From Flavisolibacter ginsengisoli DSM 18119 (GTDB lineage: Bacteria > Bacteroidota > Bacteroidia > Chitinophagales > Chitinophagaceae): a DNA stretch of 64,000 nucleotides. A model generated the notes under the pieces. That model had not been told where the DNA came from. It worked only from the letters and a program-made list of their open reading frames with translations, and ran no database searches. The stretch is taken from the NCBI RefSeq assembly GCF_900129295.1, contig NZ_FQUU01000007.1, positions 62,001-126,000 of the forward strand, written 5' to 3'. Each line of letters starts with the position of its first letter. Position 1 is the stretch's first letter. Made by a program: the position numbers and the translations under genes. Below are positions 53,201-63,076 of the stretch, one piece after another.

Positions 53201-53928
53201 AAAATGATACCAACAATAATCTGTGGAAAAAATAAGTTACGATCATAAGGTTCAAATAGCGTCCATGTTTGCCAATAGAAATTGGTATAGATGGCACGGA
53301 ATGCCAATGTCAGACTTTTCTTTCCATAAAAGGGTTGCTCAAGTGCCAGGGTATAGGCCGATCCACTGAACAACCTGTAATCGGTTGTCACTTTGATATC
53401 ACCAGCGTGTGTATTGATACCGATATTCATAATGCTTTCAGCTTTCAGTGTTACCAGGATTCGTTTGTTGAACCGGTAACCCAATGAAAGATTCGGATAA
53501 TTTTGCCAGCCTGTTCCCTTTGTTTTTACACCTTGCACATTGATGATCCCAAACCAGAATCCAATGTCATTGCCAGCAGCCATCGATAACCTGTCACTAA
53601 CAGGAATGGCTATCCTGGGGCCCAGCGTAATGAGGTTTTGAAGGCCCTGCAGGGATAAGTGACCATCCAGGTACCATTTATTATGTAACCTGCGCAATAT
53701 ATGTACATCCCCGGCAGGCATTCTGAAATGCAGTTCTTCAGTAATCTCGTATGGCATGGTGGTTCCAGTGAATCCTACAGAAGTGCTCCACTTACGGTCC
53801 ATTGGGTATGGGAAAAAAATACGTTTCTGGTGATCGATCGGTACATCCTGTGCTTTTATGGCAGTTTGTCCCGCCAGTAAAAAAAAGAATAGGACCAGTT
53901 GGATACCTTTCCTGTAACTATGATTCAT
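53197..53928 (-). CDS. Predicted outer-membrane protein, first gene of the GDPD operon
   Basis: A 243-residue exported protein with signal peptide ending AIKAQ. Strand patterns of a barrel are seen (WYLDGHLSLQGLQNLITLGPRIAI, NLSLGYRFNKRILVTLKAESIMNIGI, SLTLAFRAIYTNFYW). It overlaps the GDPD gene by 4 bases (ATGA). I do not recognise a family; it may take up or present the GDPD products. Confidence 0.72.
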   Translation of the reverse strand: MNHSYRKGIQLVLFFFLLAGQTAIKAQDVPIDHQKRIFFPYPMDRKWSTSVGFTGTTMPYEITEELHFRMPAGDVHILRRLHNKWYLDGHLSLQGLQNLITLGPRIAIPVSDRLSMAAGNDIGFWFGIINVQGVKTKGTGWQNYPNLSLGYRFNKRILVTLKAESIMNIGINTHAGDIKVTTDYRLFSGSAYTLALEQPFYGKKSLTLAFRAIYTNFYWQTWTLFEPYDRNLFFPQIIVGIIL

Positions 53929-54363
53929 ATAAAGTAATAACCAGTAAAGTAATTAGGTGGTTCAGGATAAAATAGAGGATTTATAAACGCATTGGCAGCA
54001 TTCCAGCCAACCCTGCAGTAGTTATACAATTTACGGGCCGCAGATTATTTAATTGAAATGTTGTAGTAGTAAGCTTACTTGCCGGCAAAAAATAGACCCC
54101 TGTGGAAACAGGGGTCGCAACCAAAACTAACTGCTTATGAGAAAATTTTTCTGCTTTTGTTGAATACAAAATTACTGTTGTTAATGGTAAAATCTTGTTA
54201 TTGCAATGTTAGTAGTGGATTAAAATTTCATTATAATATTGATGAGGATCAACTATTTGAGTAAGATATGATACCGGATCATAATACAAAAATGCTTGAG
54301 CCAAATAAAAATGGAAAAGCCGCATAACAAAGCCTTTGAGTTTTCTTTATTATTTTTAGCGGG
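53929..54363. other. Intergenic region with hairpin and short ORF
   Basis: A 435-base gap between divergent genes. It holds the hairpin and shared 15-mer at 54095-54124 and an eight-codon ORF (MRKFFCFC) at 54137-54163. No larger gene is supported. Confidence 0.5.
54095..54124 (+). repeat. GGAA-loop hairpin followed by a 15-mer repeated in the window
   Basis: GACCCCTGT/ACAGGGGTC with loop GGAA (54095-54116). AGGGGTCGCAACCAA at 54110-54124 occurs in inverted orientation at 773-787. A short ORF (54137-54163, MRKFFCFC then stop) begins 13 bases later. Confidence 0.55.
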
Positions 54364-55236
54364 ATGCCAACGAAAAGATTTGTATTACGGGAGATCAAAA
54401 GTTATTTCCTGATCATCATTGCCATTCTTTCCGCTGGCATGGGCATAAAAGGTTACCTGCTTTCCAGTCATTTTATTGATGGAGGGGTAACTGGTATTTC
54501 GATGCTATTGAATAATATTTTTGGCTGGCCATTATATATACTCATTCCCCTGATCAATCTTCCTTTTATTATACTGGCCTACTACCAGATGGGGCTTAAG
54601 TTTGCCTTGAAAAGTTCACTGGCCATTGCCGGGCTGGCGATCTGCCTGGCCTTTGTTCCATATCCTGATGTGACACCTGATAAATTATTGACAGCGGTAT
54701 TCGGAGGCTTTTTTATTGGACTCGGTATAGGTCTGGCCATCAGGGCAGAGTCGGTACTGGACGGCACCGAGATAGCCGCCCTACTTGTAAGTAAAAACAC
54801 CAGCGTATTGAAAGTTGCTGATGTGATCCTGCTGCTTAACGTGGTTATATTTGCCACAGCGCTGTTCTTCCTGGGCGTGGAACCTGCCTCCTACTCCATC
54901 CTTACCTATTTCGCGGCTTCCAAAACCATAGATTTCCTTTTATACGGACTGGAAGAATACACAGGTGTTACTATTGTTTCACCTTACAGCGATAGTATCA
55001 GGGATCGCATTACGGAAGAAATGGGAAGAGGTGTGACCGTATATAGTGGAAAAAAAGGTTATGGGAAGCGTGGTGAAAGTGATGCGGAAAATGATATTCT
55101 TTTTACTGTTGTTACACGCCTCGAAGTGGGAAGATTGAAAACTATTGTAGATGCCATTGACCAAAATGCCTTTATCATCCAGCACAGTATCAATGATATA
55201 CAGGGCGGGATGGTAAAGCAAAGAGGCCTTCATTGA
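54364..55236 (+). CDS. YitT family membrane protein
   Basis: A 290-residue inner-membrane protein. Five to six membrane segments occupy residues 10-195 (YFLIIIAILSAGMGIKGYLL, WPLYILIPLINLPFIIL, GGFFIGLGIGLAI). The C-terminal cytosolic DUF2179 domain (about 205-285) contains GRGVTVYSGKKGYGK and VVTRLEVGRLKTIVD, where the YitT family is conserved. Transport or regulatory roles are proposed for the family but unproven. It is a single-gene unit. Its start is at an ATG close after TTTTAGCGGG. Confidence 0.88.
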   Translation: MPTKRFVLREIKSYFLIIIAILSAGMGIKGYLLSSHFIDGGVTGISMLLNNIFGWPLYILIPLINLPFIILAYYQMGLKFALKSSLAIAGLAICLAFVPYPDVTPDKLLTAVFGGFFIGLGIGLAIRAESVLDGTEIAALLVSKNTSVLKVADVILLLNVVIFATALFFLGVEPASYSILTYFAASKTIDFLLYGLEEYTGVTIVSPYSDSIRDRITEEMGRGVTVYSGKKGYGKRGESDAENDILFTVVTRLEVGRLKTIVDAIDQNAFIIQHSINDIQGGMVKQRGLH

Positions 55237-55323
55237 CAGCAATTATTTTTTTCTTCTATAGCGCCGCCGCAGGGTAGTAATACCAAAATAAGTTATGTAC
55301 ATTTACCGCCTAAAATATCCTAC

Positions 55324-55665
55324 ATGAAACTTTTTGTAGCAGGCCTCCCTTACGATCTTTATGATGATGAACTAATGGAGATCTTCGAAAAATTTGGCAC
55401 TATTGCTTCCGCCAAAGTTACCATGGATAAAGAAACAGGTAAAAGCAGGGGTTTTGGTTTTGTAGACATGCCCAATGATGAAGAGGCTAAAGAAGCTATC
55501 GAACACCTGAATGACATCTCTCTTGGCAAAAAGCCATTAGTGGTAAAACAGGCTGACGATCGTGGTGGATCTGGTGGCGGCCAAGGCGGTGGTGGTGGTT
55601 TCCGTGGTGGCCAGGGTGGCGGCGGTTTTAATAAAAGAGACGACAGGGGCGGCAGGCGGTATTAA
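55324..55665 (+). CDS. RNA-binding protein with RRM and glycine-rich tail
   Basis: A 113-residue cytosolic protein. RNP2 is KLFVAGLP (2-9), RNP1 is KSRGFGFV (40-47), and the tail from about 82 is Gly/Arg-rich (GGGGFRGGQGG, RDDRGGRRY). It resembles small cold-inducible RRM proteins of Bacteroidota and cyanobacteria, which act as RNA chaperones. The start codon gives an RRM at once. A terminator follows. Confidence 0.92.
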   Translation: MKLFVAGLPYDLYDDELMEIFEKFGTIASAKVTMDKETGKSRGFGFVDMPNDEEAKEAIEHLNDISLGKKPLVVKQADDRGGSGGGQGGGGGFRGGQGGGGFNKRDDRGGRRY

Positions 55666-55691
55666 TATCAGCCTTGCATCTGTAAATAATA

Positions 55692-55718
55692 AAGAGCAGC
55701 ATTTTCAATGCTGCTCTT
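55692..55718. terminator. Bidirectional terminator
   Basis: A perfect 12-bp stem AAGAGCAGCATT/AATGCTGCTCTT with loop TTC between the convergent RRM and hydrolase genes. Confidence 0.9.
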
Positions 55719-55735
55719 CTTGCCTAAATAGGTCA

Positions 55736-56689
55736 TCAATCTTTTAGAAAATTAAGCACCTGCTCTTTAAAGATTTCTGGCACCTGGATATGGGGAATAT
55801 GCCCAACTCCTTTCAGCTCCACCAGCTTTGATCCCCTGATCTGGTGTTGCAGTTGCTTACCCAATAAGTGATACTGGCCATGATGTTGAATGATGGCCTT
55901 ATTCAGCAGGTTCTTTCCAACTATGGTTCTGTCGGCCTGGCCAATAATGGCCAGCGTAGGCACCCTGATGTTTTTTAATTCATAAACCACCGGTTGTTCA
56001 TAGATCATCTGGTAAGTCAGAGCACTGGCCCAGGTAGCTTTTTTAAAATCCGGAAATTGCAGCGCGGCATACTGCGCATCCACATAAGGTTCATAAGCTT
56101 CTTTCCACGCCGGGTAGTACGATTGCTGGTATTTCTTCAGCGATTCCCTTGTAGCCTTCAATTCATTGGCATATTGTTCATCTACTGAATAATAAGGCAC
56201 AAAGGTCTTGTAATCTTCAAGGCCAATTGGATTCTCGTAGATCAGCTTTTCAACCCTGTCGGGATACATCAACACAAAACGGGTACCCAACATGCCGCCC
56301 ATGGAATGAACCAGCAGTGACACTTTCATTACACCAAGGGTATCGAGCAATTGTTTGGTATTGGCAGCAAGCAAATGAAAACTGTAATGTATATCAGGCT
56401 TGTCTGAATAACCCCAGCCTACCTGATCGGGCACAATGACCCTGTAGCCTGCCGATGATAAAAATGAGATCACGTCTTTCCAGTAAAAGCCATTAAAATT
56501 TTTCCCATGTAACAACAATACAGTTCTGCCATTTGCTTTCCTGGGATTTACATCCATATAGGCCATCCTTACTGGTTGTTGCTCTATGGTGATACTGAGA
56601 TAGTGAACTGGATAAGGATACTCAGTTTTTTGGGCCTCTGAAATAAGAATACATTGTAGGAATAAGATAGCTAAGAGGATATGCTTCAT
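55736..56689 (-). CDS. Secreted alpha/beta hydrolase
   Basis: A 317-residue exported hydrolase from ATG 56689 (MKHILLAILFLQC), signal peptide ending SEAQ; the frame extends 12 codons upstream. The oxyanion motif is LLLHGKNFNG, the nucleophile Ser in VHSMGG near 126-130, and the catalytic His in GVGHIPH near 290. A lid-like insertion lies at about 150-220. It likely cleaves esters or epoxides; the substrate is unknown. It is 53 bases after the next gene on the same strand, so the two may share a transcript. Confidence 0.88.
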   Translation of the reverse strand: MKHILLAILFLQCILISEAQKTEYPYPVHYLSITIEQQPVRMAYMDVNPRKANGRTVLLLHGKNFNGFYWKDVISFLSSAGYRVIVPDQVGWGYSDKPDIHYSFHLLAANTKQLLDTLGVMKVSLLVHSMGGMLGTRFVLMYPDRVEKLIYENPIGLEDYKTFVPYYSVDEQYANELKATRESLKKYQQSYYPAWKEAYEPYVDAQYAALQFPDFKKATWASALTYQMIYEQPVVYELKNIRVPTLAIIGQADRTIVGKNLLNKAIIQHHGQYHLLGKQLQHQIRGSKLVELKGVGHIPHIQVPEIFKEQVLNFLKD

Positions 56690-56742
56690 GGTTGTAAGGG
56701 TGTTGGTTAGAAAAGCAAATTGCAAAGAAACAAAACTGTGGC

Positions 56743-57468
56743 TTAGTGCAGTTTGGCGGCCTCCTGCTGGTGGTACATTTTCAACCGGTCACTGATATAA
56801 TAGATCACTTCTTCGTTGGTAGAGTGCTGACGCAACCATTGATAGGAAGGTGTATTCTCATACAGGAACTGTCGCAAGGTGTCTCCTTTTAAGCTCGTAT
56901 AAAAAGCCACCATAGCTGCGGGAAAACGGTAATTGACATAGGCTAGTCTTTCAGTCTCTTCAAACAACTTTTCCTTTTTGCGTTGATCCTGGTATTTACG
57001 TTTGGTAAACCTATCCAGGTTTAACACGATACCAAAACCTTCATGACGCCTGTTGGAAATTGTTGAGAGATCTTTCCCCCGCATCAGGTCAAATGTGGAA
57101 CGGCGGTCTATACTGTCCGACTGGTACTTGTTATAGCGAGCACTTACTGTCACATTGGGAAGAATATCGCCTGTGGGAGAGAGATATAGTGTAAGCGTAT
57201 CTGTTGATAAAAAGGAATATCGAAGCGTGTCGCTCTGGTACCCGGGAGCAGCCGCCAGGACCAGGTCGCCGGGTGACAGCCTGAGCGTAAATAAGCCATT
57301 GCCATCGGTGTGAAAAACTACCCTTGTCTTTTCATTCAATATGCTACCGTTGCTGATAGGAAAATGAGTGATGCTATCCTTCAACAATCCACTTACCGTT
57401 ACTATTTGCGCCTGGCAATAGTTACCCATGGTAAACAACAAAACAAAAAAACAAATGGCTTTATACAT
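56743..57468 (-). CDS. Exported protein with carboxypeptidase-regulatory-like domain
   Basis: A 241-residue exported protein (signal ending YCQAQ). Residues 22-110 show a CNA-B/carboxypeptidase-regulatory fold (VSGLLKDSITHFPISNGSI, FHTDGNGLFTLRLSPGDLVLAAAPGYQS). The remaining half is helical and charged (RFTKRKYQDQRKKEKLFEETERLAYVNYRF). In Bacteroidota this pair of parts occurs in surface proteins of unknown role. Confidence 0.82.
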   Translation of the reverse strand: MYKAICFFVLLFTMGNYCQAQIVTVSGLLKDSITHFPISNGSILNEKTRVVFHTDGNGLFTLRLSPGDLVLAAAPGYQSDTLRYSFLSTDTLTLYLSPTGDILPNVTVSARYNKYQSDSIDRRSTFDLMRGKDLSTISNRRHEGFGIVLNLDRFTKRKYQDQRKKEKLFEETERLAYVNYRFPAAMVAFYTSLKGDTLRQFLYENTPSYQWLRQHSTNEEVIYYISDRLKMYHQQEAAKLH

Positions 57469-57618
57469 AATGCAGGTTGGCTATGAAATTAAACTAACAA
57501 CTACCTCAAAATGGTTAAGGGCAGGTTAATAGAATCAAATGCCACCTCTACATTATAAGCATTTTCAAATATCTTGCGGATGAGCAATCTTACTGTCATC
57601 ATAAAATCTATTAGCTAT

Positions 57619-59532
57619 ATGAAAATCTGGAGCACCCTGGTTGTATTATTCATTGTAATTACCATGCATGCACAAACCTCACCGGCCTCGCTGGCATTGA
57701 TACCAGAACCGGTATCCGTTCGCACAACCAAAGGCCAGTTTACATTGCCTTCACAGTTGGTCATAGCTGCACCTGCCAGTGCTGAAATGAAAGAAGTTAC
57801 TGGTACACTGGTGCATCGCCTGGCAACTGCCACAGGTGTAAAAGTTTCTGCCGTATCGTACTCACCTGCTGCTTCCATACAATTGGAATTGAATAAAGTG
57901 AAGGATAACAAAATTGGCACTGAAGGCTATAATCTTTCAGTTACTCCAAAAAAGATCCAGTTGAAAGCCAATACACCTGCTGGTTTATTCTATGCAGTTC
58001 AAACACTTTTACAATTATTTCCGAAAGAAATAGAAAGCGATTCTGTCATGCATCATGTTGCCTGGAATGTGCCTGCAGTGGAGATCACCGATTATCCACG
58101 ATTTGGCTGGAGAGGATTGATGTTTGATGTAACAAGACATTGGTTCACCAAGGATGAAGTAAAGCAGTTCATTGACGACATGGTACGTTATAAGTACAAC
58201 CTGCTGCACCTGACGCTGTCAAATGATGAAGGTTGGCGCATTGAAATAAAAGGGTTACCCAAATTAACCGAGGTTGGCGCATGGCGCGTGAAAAAAGAAG
58301 GATACTTTGGAACGTTTTCTCCACCCACACCTGATGAACCACGCAACTATGGTGGCTTCTATACACAGGATGATATCCGTGAACTGGTGCAATATGCAAA
58401 GGCCCGCTTTGTCAATATACTTCCGGAAATAGATGTGCCTGGGCACAGCCTGGCAGCAGTGGTATCCTATCCCGAACTATCCTGCACCCCTGATGCAAAG
58501 AATTATGTAGTGCGTTCAGGCGAACAGATCATGGACTGGTCGCACGGAGCGCCACCCATTGCCCTTATTGACAATACACTTTGCCCCGCCAATGAAAGAG
58601 TATATGGATTCCTTGATACGGTCATCACACAGGTAGCCCAATTATTTCCTTTTGAATATATACATATGGGTGGTGATGAAACACCGCAAAACTTCTGGAA
58701 GAAAACACCCGAGATACTCGAGTTGATGAAAAGAGAAGGATTGAAGGACATGCATGAAGTGCAGGGATATTTTGAAAAGCGGGTAGAGAAAATCGTGCAG
58801 TCGAAGGGTAAAAAGTTTATGGGATGGGATGAGATCGTGGAAGCAGGAGTAACCCCTACTGCAGGCGTCATGAGTTGGAGAGGTATGAAGGGTGGCATTG
58901 AAGCTGCCAAAACAGGACACGAAGTGGTAATGAGCCCTACCACCTACGCTTACCTCGATTATATGCAGGGAGATCCTATTACTGAGCCTAAAGTTTATGC
59001 TTCTCTCAGGTTGAATAAAGCTTACGAATTTGAACCCTTACCAGAAGGTGTGAATGCTAAGTATGTAAAAGGTGGCCAGGGTAATCTATGGACGGAGCAG
59101 ATAGCCAATATGCGCACGGTGCAATATATGCTGTGGCCGCGGGCATTAGCCATAGCAGAATCAGTTTGGAGTCCAAAGGAAAAGAAGAACTGGAACAGCT
59201 TCTTTCCAAGGGTGGAGCAACACTTTGCAAGGTTTGACATTGCCGACAGGAAATACTCACCTGCTGTATATGACCCGATATTTGAAGTAAGCCGCAACGC
59301 TGATAAAAGTCTGAAGATCACACTTAGCACGGAACTGCCGGACCTGGACATTCATTATAGCTTTGATAATTCATTTCCCGATAATCATTACCCTGTTTAT
59401 AAAGGACCGCTTACTCCACCAAAGGATGCAGTAATGCTGAAACTGATCACCTATAGAGGGAATAAGCCTATGGGAAGAATGATCTATATGCCAATTGAAG
59501 AATTGAATAACAGGGCGGATAAAAAGAAATAG
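57619..59532 (+). CDS. Beta-N-acetylhexosaminidase (GH20)
   Basis: A 637-residue exported enzyme from ATG 57619 (MKIWSTLVV), signal ending MHAQ; ATG 57580 is possible but adds polar residues before the signal. A GH20b domain (about 20-140) precedes the catalytic barrel (RFGWRGLMFDVTRHWFT near 155). The catalytic pair is Asp353-Glu354 in MGGDET. The tryptophans of the active site are visible in MSWRG and NLWTEQ. It removes terminal GlcNAc or GalNAc from chitin or glycoconjugate fragments in the periplasm. Confidence 0.94.
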   Translation: MKIWSTLVVLFIVITMHAQTSPASLALIPEPVSVRTTKGQFTLPSQLVIAAPASAEMKEVTGTLVHRLATATGVKVSAVSYSPAASIQLELNKVKDNKIGTEGYNLSVTPKKIQLKANTPAGLFYAVQTLLQLFPKEIESDSVMHHVAWNVPAVEITDYPRFGWRGLMFDVTRHWFTKDEVKQFIDDMVRYKYNLLHLTLSNDEGWRIEIKGLPKLTEVGAWRVKKEGYFGTFSPPTPDEPRNYGGFYTQDDIRELVQYAKARFVNILPEIDVPGHSLAAVVSYPELSCTPDAKNYVVRSGEQIMDWSHGAPPIALIDNTLCPANERVYGFLDTVITQVAQLFPFEYIHMGGDETPQNFWKKTPEILELMKREGLKDMHEVQGYFEKRVEKIVQSKGKKFMGWDEIVEAGVTPTAGVMSWRGMKGGIEAAKTGHEVVMSPTTYAYLDYMQGDPITEPKVYASLRLNKAYEFEPLPEGVNAKYVKGGQGNLWTEQIANMRTVQYMLWPRALAIAESVWSPKEKKNWNSFFPRVEQHFARFDIADRKYSPAVYDPIFEVSRNADKSLKITLSTELPDLDIHYSFDNSFPDNHYPVYKGPLTPPKDAVMLKLITYRGNKPMGRMIYMPIEELNNRADKKK

Positions 59533-59612
59533 ATTAATGATAAAGCCGCGAACTAATATACGGAACGTATAACGTAAATAACTAAACGATAATTTGATAA
59601 AAGAAAATTGTC

Positions 59613-59655
59613 ATAATGTAAAAAGCCCCACTTTAGGTGGGGCTTTTTACATTAT
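59613..59655. terminator. Bidirectional terminator
   Basis: A perfect 19-bp stem (59613-59631 with 59637-59655, core AAAAAGCCCCAC) with loop TTTAG lies between convergent genes. Confidence 0.94.
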
Positions 59656-59665
59656 AGCTTCTTTA

Positions 59666-62600
59666 TCAATCAATAGGCTTGTAATCAGTGAACAGGTCAA
59701 TCTTCGTATGCTCCACCTGTGAACGGTAATTGTTCCACTGGCTGGCATAAAAACTATTGATCCGTTTAACTGCCGCAGCGATCATGGCCTCAGCGTTTTT
59801 CACCAGTTGCTCTTCCTGTGCTCCGGGCGCTACACTTTTCGACATGATGTAATTCTGTGCTTCCTGCATGGTATTCATTACATTGATAGTGGGTGGGCGT
59901 GACAGTCCCTGGCGATCAGATGGTTTTCCACTGATATACTCGCGGATGGCCTTGATACTATCTTTGGTAGCTGTAGTTAACTTTTGTAAAGAATCTATGT
60001 CCTTACCTGTTAGTCCCTGAAGGTTGGTAGTAAGCTTTGACAATACTTCTTCAGATTCAGCCAGGCGGTCCATACCTGTCAATAATTTATCAGAGCTTTT
60101 CCGCAGGCGCTCCAACATGGCACGCTGTGCTGTCTTTACTGCTTCTGATTTATTTAGTCGTGGATCATCCTTGATGGTAACAAGGGTGGAATCCGCTTCT
60201 TTACCAAAAGTCAGCACCACTTTATATGTTCCCGGAAATACCTGCAGGCCTCCGGGCTCATTGGCTGTGATATTGCCACCCTTCACCGCACGGCTTCCAG
60301 GCTGACGAAATCCTTTTTCTTCCATACCCCACCATTGACGGTTTAATCCTGTATCTGCTTTCCACTTCAGGTTACGGATCACTTCATTTTTATCATTGTA
60401 GATTTTAACCACTACACTATCCATCGCAGCCTTTTCCTTTCCCTTGTTCAGTGAGGTATCCGCAGGGGCTATTACTGATTTACTGGCTTGCGCTTTTCTT
60501 TTTTTTCCAGTGCTTACAGAAGAGGAAACTGTTTTGTTATTGATAAAATAAGAAATCTCAGCGCCACGTCGCCTGTTGGGAGCGCCCCATAATCCATAAG
60601 TGCTCCATTCATAACCAGGAGCATCCTTAAAGCTGGCCTGGTATGCAACCGGTGTTTCAAAAGCTGTAATAGATTTATTAAACACCTGGCCATTATTTGC
60701 AGCTATCCTACGAAATGGGCGAATATCATCCATAATCCACAAGGTGCGGCCAAAGGTAGCAATGGCGAGGTCCGCCTCCCGCTCCTGTATGGCAAGGTCA
60801 AAAGTGGAAACAGCAGGGAAATCATCATTCTTCCAGTGCTGGAAACTATTGCCATTGTCAAAGCTTACCCAAAGGCCATGCTCACTACCTGCAAATATCA
60901 GGTTAGGTTCTGCAGGGTCCTGGATCATGCATAAGGCGTAGCCATCTATGTTCTTCCCTGCCAGCATATTGGTCCATGTTTTTCCATAATCTTTCGTGCG
61001 GAATATATAAGGGTTGAAATCACCACGACGGTAATCATTGGCCACTACGAAGGCCTCAGCCGCATTGTACCGCGAAGCCCTGATCTGCGGCACCCAGGCG
61101 CCTACCGGCATGCCTGGTATCTTGCCGCGGAAGGAGGTCCATGTTTTTCCACCATCCCGCGTCAGCTGCACATTACCATCATCTGTTCCTACCCATATCA
61201 CGCCATGTTCTTTGGCAGAAGGTTCAATGGCAAGAATGGTACAATAATTCTCTGCACCTGTTATATCAAGCGTCAACCCTCCATTTTCCGACTGGTCAAT
61301 TTTGGCTGTATCATTTGTAGTGAGATCAGGTGAAATGGTCTGCCAGCTGGCACCTTTGTCTGTACTCTTGTGCACAAACTGGCTGCCGTAATAAATCGTG
61401 CTTTTATCAAATGGATCTTGTGCTATGGCGCTGTTCCAGTTGAAGCGAAGTTTAACAGAAGTATCAAGGGCGGGAGGCTTCAGGAACCAGTTCTCCCCTG
61501 TTTTATAATTCAACCGCTGCAGGTTGCCTCCCTGGCTCATGGAATATACCCAATCCGGATCTCCTGCATCTGGCATGGCGTCAAATCCATCGCCGCCTCC
61601 AATATTGTTCCAGTAAAAATTCCGCAGGCCACCGTTGATCCAGGTGTAGGCCGGACCATGCCAGGTGCCATTATCCTGCATGCCACCCATAACATTGTAG
61701 GGAAGCTGGTTATCTACATTGATATGGTAGAACTGCCCTACAGGCAGGTTCTCATTAAAATTCCATGACCGGCCCCTGTCCCTGGTAATGCCCATGCCGC
61801 CATCATTACCATCAAGGATAAAATCAGGATCCTGTGGCGATATCCACCAGGCATGGTGATCGGGATGAATGCCACCATACTGCAGCAGGGTGCGAAACGT
61901 TTTGCCCCCATCTTCACTGATGTCTATAACATCATGTATGCTGTATAACCGATTTTCGTTCTTTGTATCCACAGCAATGTCCTGGAAATAAAATGGACGG
62001 TTGGTCACCCATTTGGGATCACTGTTTACCAGTTCCCATTTAGCGCCACCGTCATCACTTTTGTATAAGCCATTCTTCGTGGCTTCCACCATGGCATATA
62101 CACGCGAAGGCATGCTTTGAGAAAAGGCAATGCCGATGCGGCCATAATTGCCCTCTGGCAAGCCATCATCCTTTCCCAGCTTCTTCCAGTTCCTTCCACC
62201 ATCATAGGTAATGTATAAGCCACTACCAGGACCACCACTTTTAAAGCTCCATGGGGTGCGGCGGTGCTGCCACATATTCGCTATTAGTTTATTTGGATTG
62301 GATGGGTCCATCGCAAGGTCGGCACAACCACTGGTGTCATTAGTATAAAGTACCCGGTTCCAGGTAGTCCCTCCATCGGTAGTCTTATAAACGCCACGCT
62401 CGGAATGCTCCGCATATGGGTTACCGATAGCTGCAGCATAGACCACATCCGGGTTGACCGGATCAATAATAATGCGGTGCAGGTTACGTGTCTTTTCCAG
62501 GCCCATGCGTTTCCATGTCTTGCCTGCATCCAGGCTTTTATAAATGCCTTCACCAATATTAAGAGAGTTACGTGGGTTGCCTTCACCGGTACCCACCCAC

Positions 62601-62899
62601 ACCACAGCAGGATTACTTTGCTGCACCGCCACCGAACCTATATTGAGCGTAGGTTGCTGGTCAAATACGGAGGACCATGTGGCGCCTGCATTGGTAGTTT
62701 TCCATACACCTCCAGAGGCTGAACCAATATACCAGGTGTTGGGATCCTTTTCCACTACATCAATAGAGGTAATACGCCCGCTCATACCGGAAGGCCCAAT
62801 ATTGCGTGGCTTCAGGTTCTTAAGCCTGCTGATGTCAATGTTTTGAGCAAGAATAGAAACAGATAAAAAACTAAATACAACAATAAAAAAGGGTCTCAT
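59666..62899 (-). CDS. Secreted BNR/Asp-box (sortilin-like, VPS10) protein
   Basis: A 1077-residue exported protein, signal peptide ending ILAQ. About eleven Asp-box repeats of the S/T-x-D-x-G-x-T/S-W/F type occur from residue 60 to 700 (TNAGATWS, SLDAGKTWK, TTDGGTTWN, TYDGGRNWK, SDDGGAKWE, SEDGGKTFR, STDKGASWQ, TRDGGKTWT, TKDYGKTWT), forming one or two beta-propellers. The last 300 residues are helical and of unknown fold. Such proteins are often labelled glycosyl hydrolase, but catalytic residues of sialidase or GH74 cannot be confirmed. It probably binds or cleaves an extracellular polymer. Confidence 0.85.
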   Translation of the reverse strand: MRPFFIVVFSFLSVSILAQNIDISRLKNLKPRNIGPSGMSGRITSIDVVEKDPNTWYIGSASGGVWKTTNAGATWSSVFDQQPTLNIGSVAVQQSNPAVVWVGTGEGNPRNSLNIGEGIYKSLDAGKTWKRMGLEKTRNLHRIIIDPVNPDVVYAAAIGNPYAEHSERGVYKTTDGGTTWNRVLYTNDTSGCADLAMDPSNPNKLIANMWQHRRTPWSFKSGGPGSGLYITYDGGRNWKKLGKDDGLPEGNYGRIGIAFSQSMPSRVYAMVEATKNGLYKSDDGGAKWELVNSDPKWVTNRPFYFQDIAVDTKNENRLYSIHDVIDISEDGGKTFRTLLQYGGIHPDHHAWWISPQDPDFILDGNDGGMGITRDRGRSWNFNENLPVGQFYHINVDNQLPYNVMGGMQDNGTWHGPAYTWINGGLRNFYWNNIGGGDGFDAMPDAGDPDWVYSMSQGGNLQRLNYKTGENWFLKPPALDTSVKLRFNWNSAIAQDPFDKSTIYYGSQFVHKSTDKGASWQTISPDLTTNDTAKIDQSENGGLTLDITGAENYCTILAIEPSAKEHGVIWVGTDDGNVQLTRDGGKTWTSFRGKIPGMPVGAWVPQIRASRYNAAEAFVVANDYRRGDFNPYIFRTKDYGKTWTNMLAGKNIDGYALCMIQDPAEPNLIFAGSEHGLWVSFDNGNSFQHWKNDDFPAVSTFDLAIQEREADLAIATFGRTLWIMDDIRPFRRIAANNGQVFNKSITAFETPVAYQASFKDAPGYEWSTYGLWGAPNRRRGAEISYFINNKTVSSSVSTGKKRKAQASKSVIAPADTSLNKGKEKAAMDSVVVKIYNDKNEVIRNLKWKADTGLNRQWWGMEEKGFRQPGSRAVKGGNITANEPGGLQVFPGTYKVVLTFGKEADSTLVTIKDDPRLNKSEAVKTAQRAMLERLRKSSDKLLTGMDRLAESEEVLSKLTTNLQGLTGKDIDSLQKLTTATKDSIKAIREYISGKPSDRQGLSRPPTINVMNTMQEAQNYIMSKSVAPGAQEEQLVKNAEAMIAAAVKRINSFYASQWNNYRSQVEHTKIDLFTDYKPID

Positions 62900-63030
62900 C
62901 AGTCAATTTTTAAACAGGGCTAAACTTACTGATAAGTTGTGAGAGTGGGATGTATAAGTATGCTGCTAAAACAAATTGAACCCCTGTTACCCTTCCGGAA
63001 AACTATGATCTGTTATAAAAAAGAAGGCCA

Positions 63031-63061
63031 CTCACCAGGAAATGAAACATCACCTGGTGAG
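63031..63061 (-). terminator. Intrinsic terminator
   Basis: Stem CTCACCAGG/CCTGGTGAG; on the minus strand it is followed by GGCCTTCTTTTTT. It lies just after the last lipoprotein gene. Confidence 0.8.
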
Positions 63062-63076
63062 CGATCTTTACAATTT

